Assembly: GCA_013298185.1 (NCBI GenBank)
Contig: JAAFJQ010000006.1
Coordinates: forward strand, 1-41,914
DNA: 41,914 nucleotides
Reading direction: 5' to 3'
From: Deinococcales bacterium
Lineage (GTDB): Bacteria; Deinococcota; Deinococci; Deinococcales; JAAFIG01
Shown: positions 15,784 through 23,435 of the stretch, in pieces
How positions within the stretch are numbered: the stretch's first letter is position 1
Layout: the number at the start of each line of letters is the position of its first letter
Translations under genes and position numbers: made by a program
Notes under the pieces: model-generated
What the model saw: the letters and a program-made list of their open reading frames with translations, nothing else
Database searches by the model: none
What the model was told of the DNA's origin: nothing

Positions 15784-15856
15784 GAGCGAGAGAAAAGGTT
15801 AAAGAGGAAAGAGGAAAGTAATTTGTTGCCTTCGTCCTTTATCCTTCGTCCTTCGT
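15784..15856. repeat. Polypurine GAGGAAA tract plus CCTTCGTC heptamer-like tandem repeats
   Basis: AAAGAGGAAAGAGGAAAG is followed by repeated CCTTCGTC-type words that run into the stop codon of the convergent beta-lactamase-like gene. This resembles the short tandem heptanucleotide repeats described in cyanobacteria. Confidence 0.65.
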
Positions 15857-17155
15857 CTAGTTTTCCTTCTTAGCCGCACTCGGTTTCACAGGCTTTGGAC
15901 GCACCAAATCGGCTGGGCGAATGACTTTTTTCAAGGCAGCATTGATCAGTTGGAAGGCTAAGCCTGTTTCGTCTCGGGTGATTAAATTCTGGCTCGAGTC
16001 GTTCATGTAGACGTAAATCACTTTGTCGCCCGATAAGGTTTCTAAAAAGCCCGAATAGGTTAAAACCCGAGCCGTGTTGCCGCTTTTTCCACCGTAATAT
16101 TTGAATGGAACTCGGATATAGCTGCGACCTTTGCCGTGGTACATGATGTCTCTGAAACGCTTTTGGGCATTGGTGCTGAGGTCGGTGCTGACAAAGGCAT
16201 TCCACAAAAACCGCGCCCATTCATGTGGGGTGCTGGCGTTTTGCAGGTTTCGGTCTATTTGGCTCATGGTTTCTACACCACCATTGCGCCCTGCAAAATA
16301 GCCTTGGTCTAGGTAACGGCGCAGTGTTTCAGCACCAATGCTCTGGGCTTTTTCGTCTAGGCGTTCAGCCAGCGCCAACTGGGTTTCGTAAGGCGCTGTT
16401 GCAAAGCGCTTGGTGGCTGCCACCAGACCATATTTGGGGAAGTCCGCGCCGCCCAGACCTGCTTGGGCTGTCCACCATGTTTTGGTGGGCAGTAAAAGCC
16501 TTGTATTGCAAAGGTTTAAGCGTTGCGCCGTGGGTTGCAAACCATCCAAGCCGACGCGCCGAAACAAAATATCGGTGGCAGTGTTATCCGACCAAGCAAT
16601 CATTGCCATGCCAAGGTCAAGCAGTTTGGAGTTGTCATACGGGTAGCGCCCATAACTTTGGTTGGCTCGAGTGACATTAAAACGTTCCTCGGGTTTGATC
16701 GTGCCAGCGTCTATGCCGCGCATGACTTCAAATAGAACACTGGTCTTAAAATTGCTCGCCAAAGGAAACTGCCCTTGAGGATTCAGGTATGTGACCTGCT
16801 CGAGCTTAAAATCCTTTGTGCCTCGAGCAAAACGCCCAACGAACAAACCCACCCTCCCCGTGATGCCTTTGGGGATGGGTGGGGGTTTCAGGAACTGAGT
16901 TGAACTTGGTGGTATGGCGCACCCAGCCGCATTGACCGAAGCAGAAGAAACTGGAGTTTCAATTGGCTTGGCTGGGGTTAAGACCACCCTCGAGACGGTC
17001 TGGCTCGAGGAGGTTGCTACTGTCTGGCTCGAGGAGGTTGCTACTGTCTGGCTCGAGGTGACAGCTGGTGGTGTTGCGGGTTGTAACACAACGGTTTGAC
17101 CGCCGTTGGTGCAGCCAAATAATCCAAAGAGTAAAACCAAAACAAGCAAACGCAT
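15857..17155 (-). CDS. Lipoprotein with class A beta-lactamase-like serine hydrolase domain
   Basis: A 432-aa protein. A lipoprotein signal ends at Cys15 (LFGLFGC), then a Ser/Thr-rich linker (~20-95) contains the 8-residue repeat TVATSSSQ. The C-terminal domain has the class A penicillin-recognising triad: Ser134-x-x-Lys137 in ASNFKTS, SDN at 189-191, and a KSG box in GGKSGNT. It could be a beta-lactamase or a penicillin-binding-protein-like enzyme. The usual Ex2LN loop is not obvious, so hydrolysis of beta-lactams is uncertain. A basic tail (PKPVKPSAAKKEN) is unusual. It would be tethered to the outer face of the cytoplasmic membrane. The gene ends inside an intergenic repeat. Confidence 0.85.
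   Translation of the reverse strand: MRLLVLVLLFGLFGCTNGGQTVVLQPATPPAVTSSQTVATSSSQTVATSSSQTVSRVVLTPAKPIETPVSSASVNAAGCAIPPSSTQFLKPPPIPKGITGRVGLFVGRFARGTKDFKLEQVTYLNPQGQFPLASNFKTSVLFEVMRGIDAGTIKPEERFNVTRANQSYGRYPYDNSKLLDLGMAMIAWSDNTATDILFRRVGLDGLQPTAQRLNLCNTRLLLPTKTWWTAQAGLGGADFPKYGLVAATKRFATAPYETQLALAERLDEKAQSIGAETLRRYLDQGYFAGRNGGVETMSQIDRNLQNASTPHEWARFLWNAFVSTDLSTNAQKRFRDIMYHGKGRSYIRVPFKYYGGKSGNTARVLTYSGFLETLSGDKVIYVYMNDSSQNLITRDETGLAFQLINAALKKVIRPADLVRPKPVKPSAAKKEN
16999..17060. repeat. In-frame 24-bp tandem repeat, about 2.6 copies
   Basis: Units at 16999, 17023 and 17047 (partial), each with CTCGAG at the same position. They encode an 8-residue Ser/Thr-rich iteration in the linker of the lipoprotein. 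Confidence 0.95.
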
Positions 17156-17206
17156 CGCTTGAGCATTCTGACATGGATTGGTTAATTTGCAAGTTACAGA
17201 TAAAGA

Positions 17207-18022
17207 CTACAAGTTCTGTTTGAAAAACTCGAGGGTGACAGCATGGGCTTCTTGCTGATGATGAATCGTTTCAAACGTATGCAGCGCTCCGTCTATCAAA
17301 TGCAGTTTGGAATTGAGCGCATTGGCGTATTCTTGCCCAACTGTCCACGGCACAACAGGGTCGGCATTGCCATGCACCACCAAACTTGCGCCCTTGTGCT
17401 TTTTGCAATCCTCGAGTGGCGTAATTTGTAAAGCATCCTCGAAAAAAGCTGCCGAGACTGGATTCCCGCCAAAATCCATGACCTGACGATCTACGTTAAA
17501 ACCAATTCCTGGTGGGAAAGTCACACCAGCAAATTGCGCCGCGAAACTGCCCCTGATTTTTTCTAAGGTGTTCATTTCGTTCAGTAAGACTTTTGGCGCA
17601 GCTGGCGCCCACAAGCATGCTGCCTTGAAGGTTTCCACCCCTAGCGTTAAAGCACTCACCATACCGCCCATGCTCAAACCCAAAATTCCCATTCGGGAGC
17701 GGTCAATCACATCAGGGCGAGTCTCGAGCAAACGCAGCGCAGCTCGAGCATCCTCGAGTTCACGACTTGGAGTCATGTCCTCAAATACACCTTCGGAATT
17801 ACCACTGCCGCGAAAATCAAAGCGAAAAGCAGCGATGCCAGCCGCAGCCAGTTGCCGAGCTTGCAAAATAAACAAGCGGTGCGGCTCGAGGGCATTGCCT
17901 GTAAAGCCGTGTAGGAAAAGCACACAAGGGTGCGGCGCGTTGCCCGCCTGCGGCAGGTGCAGCATCCCATGAAGGCGTTGCCCTTGGACTTCAAACGAGA
18001 GCCAATGTTCGTTAAGCGGCAT
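17207..18022 (-). CDS. Alpha/beta hydrolase (esterase/lipase-like)
   Basis: A 271-aa cytoplasmic serine hydrolase. An oxyanion motif HGFTGN, the nucleophile elbow GLSMGG (Ser), the acid in VVHGNADPVVP and the catalytic His in GALHTF give a full triad. It resembles the family of predicted esterases related to BD-FAE/peptidase-like hydrolases (COG1073/COG1506-type). The substrate is unknown. The start at 18022 is supported by a TAGAAT -10 box on the minus strand ending 6 nt before the ATG. That box overlaps the -10 box of truD, and only 17 bp separate the two divergent ATGs. The downstream lipoprotein gene is 51 bp away on the same strand. Confidence 0.92.
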   Translation of the reverse strand: MPLNEHWLSFEVQGQRLHGMLHLPQAGNAPHPCVLFLHGFTGNALEPHRLFILQARQLAAAGIAAFRFDFRGSGNSEGVFEDMTPSRELEDARAALRLLETRPDVIDRSRMGILGLSMGGMVSALTLGVETFKAACLWAPAAPKVLLNEMNTLEKIRGSFAAQFAGVTFPPGIGFNVDRQVMDFGGNPVSAAFFEDALQITPLEDCKKHKGASLVVHGNADPVVPWTVGQEYANALNSKLHLIDGALHTFETIHHQQEAHAVTLEFFKQNL

Positions 18023-18027
18023 AAGGG

Positions 18028-18035
18028 TATTCTAA
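18028..18035. promoter_or_regulatory. Shared bidirectional -10 element TATTCTAA
   Basis: TATTCT (plus) ends 6 nt before the truD ATG (18040). TAGAAT (18029-18034, minus) ends 6 nt before the hydrolase ATG (18022). Five of the six positions are shared, so one octamer can nucleate transcription both ways. The -35 regions would lie inside the opposite gene and are weak. Confidence 0.6.
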
Positions 18036-18039
18036 CGCC

Positions 18040-19101
18040 ATGAAACTTGTTTTTGACTGGAATGATTTCCCGCTTGCCTCGAGTCACCTGAGCGGTACAG
18101 GTGGACGCATCCGCACCGAACTCGAGGATTTTCAGGTTCTCGAGCAACCTGCTTATCTGCCAAGCGGCAATGGTGACCACACCTATATTCGACTCGAGAA
18201 ACGCGGGCATACCACCAAGTTCGTGGTGGACGAGTTGCATCGGCAATTGCGGATTCCTTTTAAGGATTTTGGTGTGGCTGGCTTAAAAGACCGTCATGCA
18301 ATCACAACCCAATGGATTTCAATTCCAAGCAGTTTCGAGTCTAAACTAACCCAGTTTGAACTGCCCGAGACACGCATTCTCGAGGTCACACGACACGGTA
18401 ATAAACTTGGCATGGGGCATCTCCGAGGCAACACCTTTCGTTTGCGGGTGCGCGGTGCAAATCCAACTGCAATTCAAGAAGCTACGGCAATTCTCGAGCA
18501 TTTACGCCAAACAGGCATTCCCAATTACTTTGGCAGCCAGCGCTTTGGCAACACAGGCGGCAATGCAGTGCGCGGTTTGGAATTGGTCTTGAATGGACGC
18601 ATGAAAGGACCTGAGAGCATCTCAATCAAACGTTTTTTAATCTCGAGTTTGCAGAGTTTATTGTTCAATCACAACTTGCGCTTGCGGCTCGAACGAGGGA
18701 TTTTTCAAAGTGTTCTGCTTGGCGATGTGGCAAAAAAACACGAGACAGGCGGAATTTTCACGGTCGAAGACCAAGTCACCGATTCAGCTCGAGCGATGGC
18801 GCTTGAAATCAGCAGCACCGCGCCGCTGTATGGGCGAAAAATCATGGCAGCCCACTCTGAAGCGCTACTTCTCGAGAACGAAGTTCTAGCCATGTTTGAT
18901 TTGAATTGGCAGCATTTTGCTGACCGCAAAGGCGCAAGACGAATCAGCCGCATCAAACTCGAGGAGAGTTCTATAGAAGCCACCGAAGATGGTTATTGGC
19001 TCGAGTTTAGTTTACCCAAAGGGAGTTTTGCCACGACAGTCTTGCGCGAAATCATGAAAAACAATGTGGATGCCCCTGAAGACGAAGAAACCGACGAATA
19101 A
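18040..19101 (+). CDS. truD: tRNA pseudouridine(13) synthase TruD
   Basis: A 353-aa enzyme converting U13 of certain tRNAs to pseudouridine. The family signature GLKDRHAITTQWISIP contains the catalytic Asp84. Further hallmarks: the N-terminal RTELEDFQVLEQPAY, LRGNTFRLRVRG, and GIPNYFGSQRFG. Length is typical. Three bases separate its stop from the convergent end of the next gene, so there is no room for a terminator between them. Expression is predicted to start directly at the ATG from the shared -10 octamer. Confidence 0.96.
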   Translation: MKLVFDWNDFPLASSHLSGTGGRIRTELEDFQVLEQPAYLPSGNGDHTYIRLEKRGHTTKFVVDELHRQLRIPFKDFGVAGLKDRHAITTQWISIPSSFESKLTQFELPETRILEVTRHGNKLGMGHLRGNTFRLRVRGANPTAIQEATAILEHLRQTGIPNYFGSQRFGNTGGNAVRGLELVLNGRMKGPESISIKRFLISSLQSLLFNHNLRLRLERGIFQSVLLGDVAKKHETGGIFTVEDQVTDSARAMALEISSTAPLYGRKIMAAHSEALLLENEVLAMFDLNWQHFADRKGARRISRIKLEESSIEATEDGYWLEFSLPKGSFATTVLREIMKNNVDAPEDEETDE

Positions 19102-19104
19102 AAT

Positions 19105-19548
19105 TTAGTCAAAAGTGGAATCCCAATCTAAAATCGGTTTCTTTAAGCGTTTTTCCTCGAGCTTAGCGCGTTTTTCGCTTTGTAACCGACTGACCAAATC
19201 ATGGGTGCGGGCTTTGGCTTGTTCTAAACTAGCCACTGCCTCGAGCTTCGGTTCTTCCTCGAGGAGCGCTCTGTACTGCGCCCAATTGCTGTTTTCTTCG
19301 GATTCTGGTTTGGATTTCAGGCTTGGGCGCAACCAACCAAAACGGCTTTCGGACGTATCAAATTCGCGCTCCTCGAGTTCGGATAGGGCAGCTTCTCGAA
19401 GTTCAGGATGATGCTCGAGAAACCCATGCAAGGCTTTGGCTTTCACCTCGAGAGCCACCAAAACCCCATCCTCGAGTCCTCCGCTGTCCAGAACCGCCTC
19501 GAGAAACGCATCTGGGGTGAGGCTGGTGCTTTTTTTAGTGCGTTTCAT
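19105..19548 (-). CDS. Uncharacterised charged alpha-helical protein (147 aa)
   Basis: No family recognised. The sequence is rich in E, K, L and A with coiled-coil-like stretches (EALVDSG-type helices, QAKARTHDLVSRLQSEKRAKLEEK) and ends in WDSTFD. The ORF opens at 19581, but ATG 19548 (MKRTKKSTS) is preferred since TATAAT ends 7 nt before it. This start places the gene right behind the terminator of the helicase gene, so it is transcribed separately. Cytoplasmic; function unknown. Confidence 0.75.
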   Translation of the reverse strand: MKRTKKSTSLTPDAFLEAVLDSGGLEDGVLVALEVKAKALHGFLEHHPELREAALSELEEREFDTSESRFGWLRPSLKSKPESEENSNWAQYRALLEEEPKLEAVASLEQAKARTHDLVSRLQSEKRAKLEEKRLKKPILDWDSTFD

Positions 19549-19555
19549 GAATGAC

Positions 19556-19561
19556 ATTATA
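19556..19561 (-). promoter_or_regulatory. -10 box (TATAAT) of the 147-aa gene, leaderless type
   Basis: Minus-strand TATAAT, 7 nt before ATG 19548. It lies 2 bp beyond the T-tract of the upstream gene's terminator. Confidence 0.7.
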
Positions 19562-19563
19562 TG

Positions 19564-19594
19564 AAAAAACCCTCGAGTCAATACCGAGGGTTTT
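19564..19594 (-). terminator. Intrinsic terminator of the DEAD-box helicase gene
   Basis: AAAACCCTCG pairs perfectly with CGAGGGTTTT across a 9-nt loop. On the minus strand the right arm ends in six T. It lies 17 bp after the helicase stop. One arm contains CTCGAG. Confidence 0.85.
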
Positions 19595-19611
19595 AAGTGC
19601 TGCGTTAGAAT

Positions 19612-21525
19612 TTAGCGACGTTCAAATCGCTTACCGCGTGAAAAACCGCCTTCCCTTGGGGCTGGTGAGAATTCACGGCGGCTCGAGTTACCCGCGCCAC
19701 GGTCATCACGGCTGATTGGACTGGGGCGATCATCTCGAGCGCCACTCTGCACAGCTTGAGCGCGGGTTTGAGCATTGCCTTGGGGCAGGGCATTGCCTCG
19801 GTCATCACGGTACTTGTACGCACCACCGCCGCCGCTTCTCGAGCCACCGAAACCACCTGATTGCTGCGGACGGCTGTAATTGCCACTGCGTTCGTTGCTG
19901 TAGCCACCACCACTGCGTTCATTTGCATAGCGGTTGTTGAACCCGCCACGCCCGCCACGGTCATCGTAACGGCGTTCGGGGCGTTGTTGTGGTTCGGCGC
20001 GAAGTTCAGTTGCCACTTCGATGGTCAAGTCTTCAATCGGCGAGAGGGCAATCAGTTTTGCCACGAGATCGTTTGGCACATCCACGTAAATGCCATCTTG
20101 GAATGGCTGCATTTTGCCTAGGATTTTGCTTTGAATGTTTGCGCCTTTGGCAATCATCGCAACGGCGCGTGGGATGCTGAGGCGTTGTCCGCGCAACTCG
20201 AGGGTGGTTAAGCCCTCTTCTTCGGTCAGCAAGCTGACTTTCTTCGGCGCATGGGTCACACCAGCAATCACAGCTAAAGCTCGAGCCAGAGCTTCTGCAC
20301 CAAATTCCTCGAGCAGTCTATCGGCTTCGTGTTGAAATGGGGCAAGCACTTCAACTGGAATGCGGTTCAGCTCGTTGGCTGCATGACGTGCTGCGGCGGT
20401 GCGAACTTCGTTGGGGCTTGGCGCTTCAAGTGGGCTGAAACGATTGCCAATCACACGCTCGAGGTTGCGAAGATCGCGTTCCTCGCGTTGGGTGTAAAGG
20501 ACTATCGCTTTGCCACTGCGTCCAGCCCGTCCAGTGCGTCCAGAGCGATGAACATAGCTTTCGGTATCATGTGGGAAGTGGTGCTGCACCACGAGTTCAA
20601 TGTCTGGAATATCAATCCCTCGAGCCGCGACATCGGTAGCCACCAAAACTCGGCTGCGACCAGCGCGGAAACCATCCAAAACCCGTTCTCGTTGGCTTTG
20701 GGCAAGGTCGCCGTGAATCGCTTCGGCTTCAAAACCACGGTGAATCAACTCGAGAGCGAGTTCGTCGCAATCGCGCTTGGTGCGGGTGAAAATAATCGTG
20801 CGCTCGGGCGCAAGCACGGTCAGCATATCGGCTAGAACCCGTGTGCGTTGAGCTGGTTGAATTTTGATGCTGTGGTGAATCACGGTGCTGCTTTGGACTG
20901 ACGAAGCGTTTTCGACCAAGTCAATTTTCGCAGCATTTTGTTGGTGCTTGGCAGCCAAGCGTTCAACCCAACGAGGCATGGTGGCGCTAAACAACATCGT
21001 TTGGCGTTCGGGTGGGGCTGACTCGAGGATTTTTTCGACTTGTTCTTGGAAGCCCATCGAGAGCATTTCATCGGCTTCGTCCAGCACCACAAACTCGAGT
21101 TGCGACAAATCCAAATTGCCGCGATCCAAATGATCCTGGATGCGTCCGGGTGTACCAACAATCACATCCACACCAAAACGAATGGCGCGTTCTTGGCTGG
21201 CGTAGCTTGTACCACCGTAGAATTCTTGAACCTCGAGAACACCGAGTTGCTCAAATTCCTTGGCAGTTTGCTTGGCAAGCTCGCGGGTTGGAGCAAGAAT
21301 CAAAGCCCGTGGCAAACGCCCTTTTTGGCGGCTCGGCTCGAGGCGGGTGACAATTGGCAAAGCAAACGCCAGTGTTTTACCAGTTCCAGTCCGAGCGCGA
21401 CCTAGAATATCGCGTCCCTCGAGTGAAAAAGGCAGGGATTGCTCTTGAATTGGCGTGGGGACGGTGATGCCTCGGGCGGCTAGGGATGATACGACAGCAG
21501 GAGACAACGGATAATCCGTAAACAT
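19612..21525 (-). CDS. DEAD-box ATP-dependent RNA helicase with RGG-type tail
   Basis: A 637-aa RNA helicase. Motifs in order: Q motif (PTPIQEQS), ARTGTGKT (motif I), PTRELA (Ia), TPGR (Ib), DEAD at ~149-152 (II), SAT (III), RGIDIP (V) and HRSGRTGRAG (VI). A second part (~430-510) looks like a DbpA/CsdA-type RNA-binding domain. The last ~120 residues are Gly/Arg/Tyr-rich repeats (NERSGGGYSNERSG), an RGG-like RNA-binding tail. It unwinds structured RNA in ribosome assembly or mRNA decay, often in the cold. The Shine-Dalgarno is AAGGA. The 186-bp upstream region is long for this window and may hold a regulated leader. Confidence 0.95.
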   Translation of the reverse strand: MFTDYPLSPAVVSSLAARGITVPTPIQEQSLPFSLEGRDILGRARTGTGKTLAFALPIVTRLEPSRQKGRLPRALILAPTRELAKQTAKEFEQLGVLEVQEFYGGTSYASQERAIRFGVDVIVGTPGRIQDHLDRGNLDLSQLEFVVLDEADEMLSMGFQEQVEKILESAPPERQTMLFSATMPRWVERLAAKHQQNAAKIDLVENASSVQSSTVIHHSIKIQPAQRTRVLADMLTVLAPERTIIFTRTKRDCDELALELIHRGFEAEAIHGDLAQSQRERVLDGFRAGRSRVLVATDVAARGIDIPDIELVVQHHFPHDTESYVHRSGRTGRAGRSGKAIVLYTQREERDLRNLERVIGNRFSPLEAPSPNEVRTAAARHAANELNRIPVEVLAPFQHEADRLLEEFGAEALARALAVIAGVTHAPKKVSLLTEEEGLTTLELRGQRLSIPRAVAMIAKGANIQSKILGKMQPFQDGIYVDVPNDLVAKLIALSPIEDLTIEVATELRAEPQQRPERRYDDRGGRGGFNNRYANERSGGGYSNERSGNYSRPQQSGGFGGSRSGGGGAYKYRDDRGNALPQGNAQTRAQAVQSGARDDRPSPISRDDRGAGNSSRREFSPAPREGGFSRGKRFERR

Positions 21526-21711
21526 GGGTGGTTCCTTTCCGGGTCGCTACTTAGGACGTTTCTCGAGAGAACTTCTCTCTAACACCTTCGCCTATTTCGC
21601 GCTTAACCCAGAACCATCCCGTCTTTGCGCGACCCAACGCAATTTTATCTTTGCGTGTACAGCCATCCACCTGATGGCAACCGCAGCAGTGTAGGGCAAA
21701 ATAGATGAAAA
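21526..21711. other. Intergenic region upstream of the helicase, no gene seen
   Basis: Contains a helicase Shine-Dalgarno (AGGA), a hairpin in GAGAGAAGTTCTCTC near 21564-21578, and several weak -10 candidates (TAAAAT at 21642-21647 on the minus strand). A 5' leader longer than 100 nt is possible, as is common for cold-responsive helicase genes, but is unproven. Confidence 0.4.
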
Positions 21712-21990
21712 TTATGAGTATAATTCTCGAGCCAGTTCTGTGTAAACCACTTTGCGATGACCAATCAAACGCACTTTCATGGTTTGAGCATCGGGCAATT
21801 CATAAAGAATTCGGAAATCACCGACCCGCAGCTTGTAGAAACCAGCCAAGTTTCCTTCCAACGCCTCTGGTACAGCATGACTCTCGAGGAAAAACCGTAA
21901 TTTATCCACTACACGCTGACGCATTTTCTCCTCGAGTTGGGCAAAATGAGCCTCTGCTAACGGCGAAAAAATCAGTTGCAATCTCACCAT
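21712..21990 (-). CDS. RelE/ParE-superfamily toxin
   Basis: A 92-aa protein with the RelE/ParE fold signature: FSPLAEAHFAQLEEKMRQRV (helical hairpin), GNLAGFYKLRVGDFRILYEL (core strands), and MKVRLIGHRKVVY near the end. Members cleave mRNA on the ribosome (RelE) or poison gyrase (ParE); which applies cannot be read. The 7-bp overlap with the upstream antitoxin gene (ATGGTGA) is classic type II TA organisation. It may be a functional addiction module or a domesticated remnant. Confidence 0.9.
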   Translation of the reverse strand: MVRLQLIFSPLAEAHFAQLEEKMRQRVVDKLRFFLESHAVPEALEGNLAGFYKLRVGDFRILYELPDAQTMKVRLIGHRKVVYTELARELYS

Positions 21991-22199
21991 TTGAAACCGA
22001 GTTGAGCTGCCATTTCCTCGATGCTAACGCACTTGCTTCGGTCTACGGGTTGGGACAAAACAGCAATCACTTCATCACTTAACGTCAAACCAGCATCAGG
22101 ATCAAAGCCATCCATCATGTGATGCACTTCTTCTCGAATGACAGCACGCAATTCAGCTACGGTTAAGTCAGCCACTTTGGTATCAGCATGAATAGCCAT
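21984..22199 (-). CDS. Antitoxin partner of the RelE/ParE-type toxin
   Basis: A 71-aa acidic protein (MAIHADTKVADLTVAELRAVI, ending EEMAAQLGFKW). Its size, position before the toxin and 7-bp overlap are diagnostic. I do not recognise its DNA-binding family. TAGAAT lies 6 nt before the ATG, so the operon is probably leaderless. Antitoxins of this class usually repress their own promoter, but no operator palindrome was identified. Confidence 0.85.
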   Translation of the reverse strand: MAIHADTKVADLTVAELRAVIREEVHHMMDGFDPDAGLTLSDEVIAVLSQPVDRSKCVSIEEMAAQLGFKW

Positions 22200-22205
22200 A
22201 GAAAA

Positions 22206-22211
22206 ATTCTA
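22206..22211 (-). promoter_or_regulatory. -10 box of the toxin-antitoxin operon
   Basis: Minus-strand TAGAAT, 6 nt before the antitoxin ATG at 22199. Confidence 0.6.
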
Positions 22212-22235
22212 GTTTAAAAAGATGAAAATTGCGAG

Positions 22236-23225
22236 CTACTTTTTCTCGTACCAACGCAGCACACTGGCAGCCCATGTCAAACCAGCTCCAAATGTGACCA
22301 ATAAAAGGTTATCACCGTGTTTGATGCGCCCATCGTCTATGGCTTCTCGCATGGCTAAGCCAATGCTGGCAGCACTGGTATTGCCGTACTTGTCCACATT
22401 GGCAACCACGCGGTCTTCGGGTAACTCGAGGTATTCACGAGCGGCATCTATGATTCGGTAATTGGCTTGATGCGGAATAAATTGTGCAATGTCGTTTAAC
22501 TCGAGACCTGCTTCTTCCACGGCTTGTTTAGTGGCAGTGTGCATCACTCGAACAGCGAACTTAAAGACTTCGCGTCCGTTCATTGAAATCATTTCCGAAA
22601 GCGGGTTGCCATCGGGCAGGGTTTTACCAATGCAGCGCATGTTCAGGTGCTTGCCACCAGCTCCGTCTGTGCCAAGCACAAAACTCTGAAAACCATAACC
22701 TTCTGGTACGGCTTCGACAATACCAGCACATGCACCATCGCCAAACAGCACCAACGTGGTTCGATCAGACCAATCAAGGATTTTGGTCAGGGATTCCGCG
22801 CCAATCGCAAGGACTTTTTTGCGAATCCCACTTTTGGTGTACGCGGCAGCCGCTGAAAGGGCATACAACCAGCCCGGGCAAGCCGCCAGCAAATCAAAAG
22901 CCCCAGCCTCGAGGTTAAAGTGGTTTTGCACCAACGCAGCGGTTTGAGGAAACAACGCATCTGGGGTGCTGGTGGCAACAATCACCATATCTACACCCTC
23001 GAGTACATCTTTTCCATAGCGGTCTATCAGGTTCTGCACTGCGCCAATGCAGAGGTGGCTGGTGAACTCGTCTGGCTTAGCAAAACGCCTTTCTTTGATG
23101 CCAGTACGCGACTGAATCCATTCATCCGATGTTTCTACGCCGCGCTGTGCGAGGTCGTCGTTGGTTACGATTTCTTTTGGCACATACATGCCAAGCGCGG
23201 TTAAGCCTACAAAACTCGAGTTCAT
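22236..23225 (-). CDS. fabH: 3-oxoacyl-[acyl-carrier-protein] synthase III
   Basis: A 329-aa condensing enzyme that starts fatty-acid elongation from acyl-CoA and malonyl-ACP. The catalytic triad is in place: Cys in LLAACPGWLYAL, His in IPHQANYRIID and Asn in YGNTSAASI. The N-terminal TSDEWIQSRTGIKERR is a FabH hallmark. Length is normal. TATGAT ends 8 nt before the ATG on the minus strand, so it may be leaderless. No other fab genes adjoin it. A divergent 210-bp gap separates it from the aldolase. Confidence 0.96.
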   Translation of the reverse strand: MNSSFVGLTALGMYVPKEIVTNDDLAQRGVETSDEWIQSRTGIKERRFAKPDEFTSHLCIGAVQNLIDRYGKDVLEGVDMVIVATSTPDALFPQTAALVQNHFNLEAGAFDLLAACPGWLYALSAAAAYTKSGIRKKVLAIGAESLTKILDWSDRTTLVLFGDGACAGIVEAVPEGYGFQSFVLGTDGAGGKHLNMRCIGKTLPDGNPLSEMISMNGREVFKFAVRVMHTATKQAVEEAGLELNDIAQFIPHQANYRIIDAAREYLELPEDRVVANVDKYGNTSAASIGLAMREAIDDGRIKHGDNLLLVTFGAGLTWAASVLRWYEKK

Positions 23226-23398
23226 TTGCGTGCATCATAACCTTTGATGCAAAGGATTGCATCTGCAAGTCTCGAGCGCAAATGGCATTTCAACAATGAA
23301 AGTTCATTTGGATTCAACCAAGACTTTGGTGGCAGGCTCGAGTGGATTGCGTTTAGACTGGGTTTAAGTTTTATTTTGGGTTACGATAGGCGCATGTG

Positions 23399-23413
23399 CC
23401 TCGAGACTCGAGG
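23399..23413. repeat. Double CTCGAG palindrome in the aldolase leader
   Basis: CCTCGAG-A-CTCGAGG, a 15-bp palindrome built of two CTCGAG words, 22 bp before the aldolase ATG and 10 bp before its Shine-Dalgarno. In RNA it could form a short hairpin or in DNA a protein site. Confidence 0.6.
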
Positions 23414-23435
23414 TTACTTTTATCGGAGGTTATTC

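Noticed and set aside
18705-18983. Antisense ORF within truD
   Set aside because: Long antisense ORFs are common here because stop codons are rare on the opposite strand of these genes; no start signal supports it.
19545-19566. Half-match to the Deinococcus radiation/desiccation response motif (TAATGTCATT)
   Set aside because: Only one half of the palindrome fits and it overlaps a TATAAT -10 box; a chance match is more likely.
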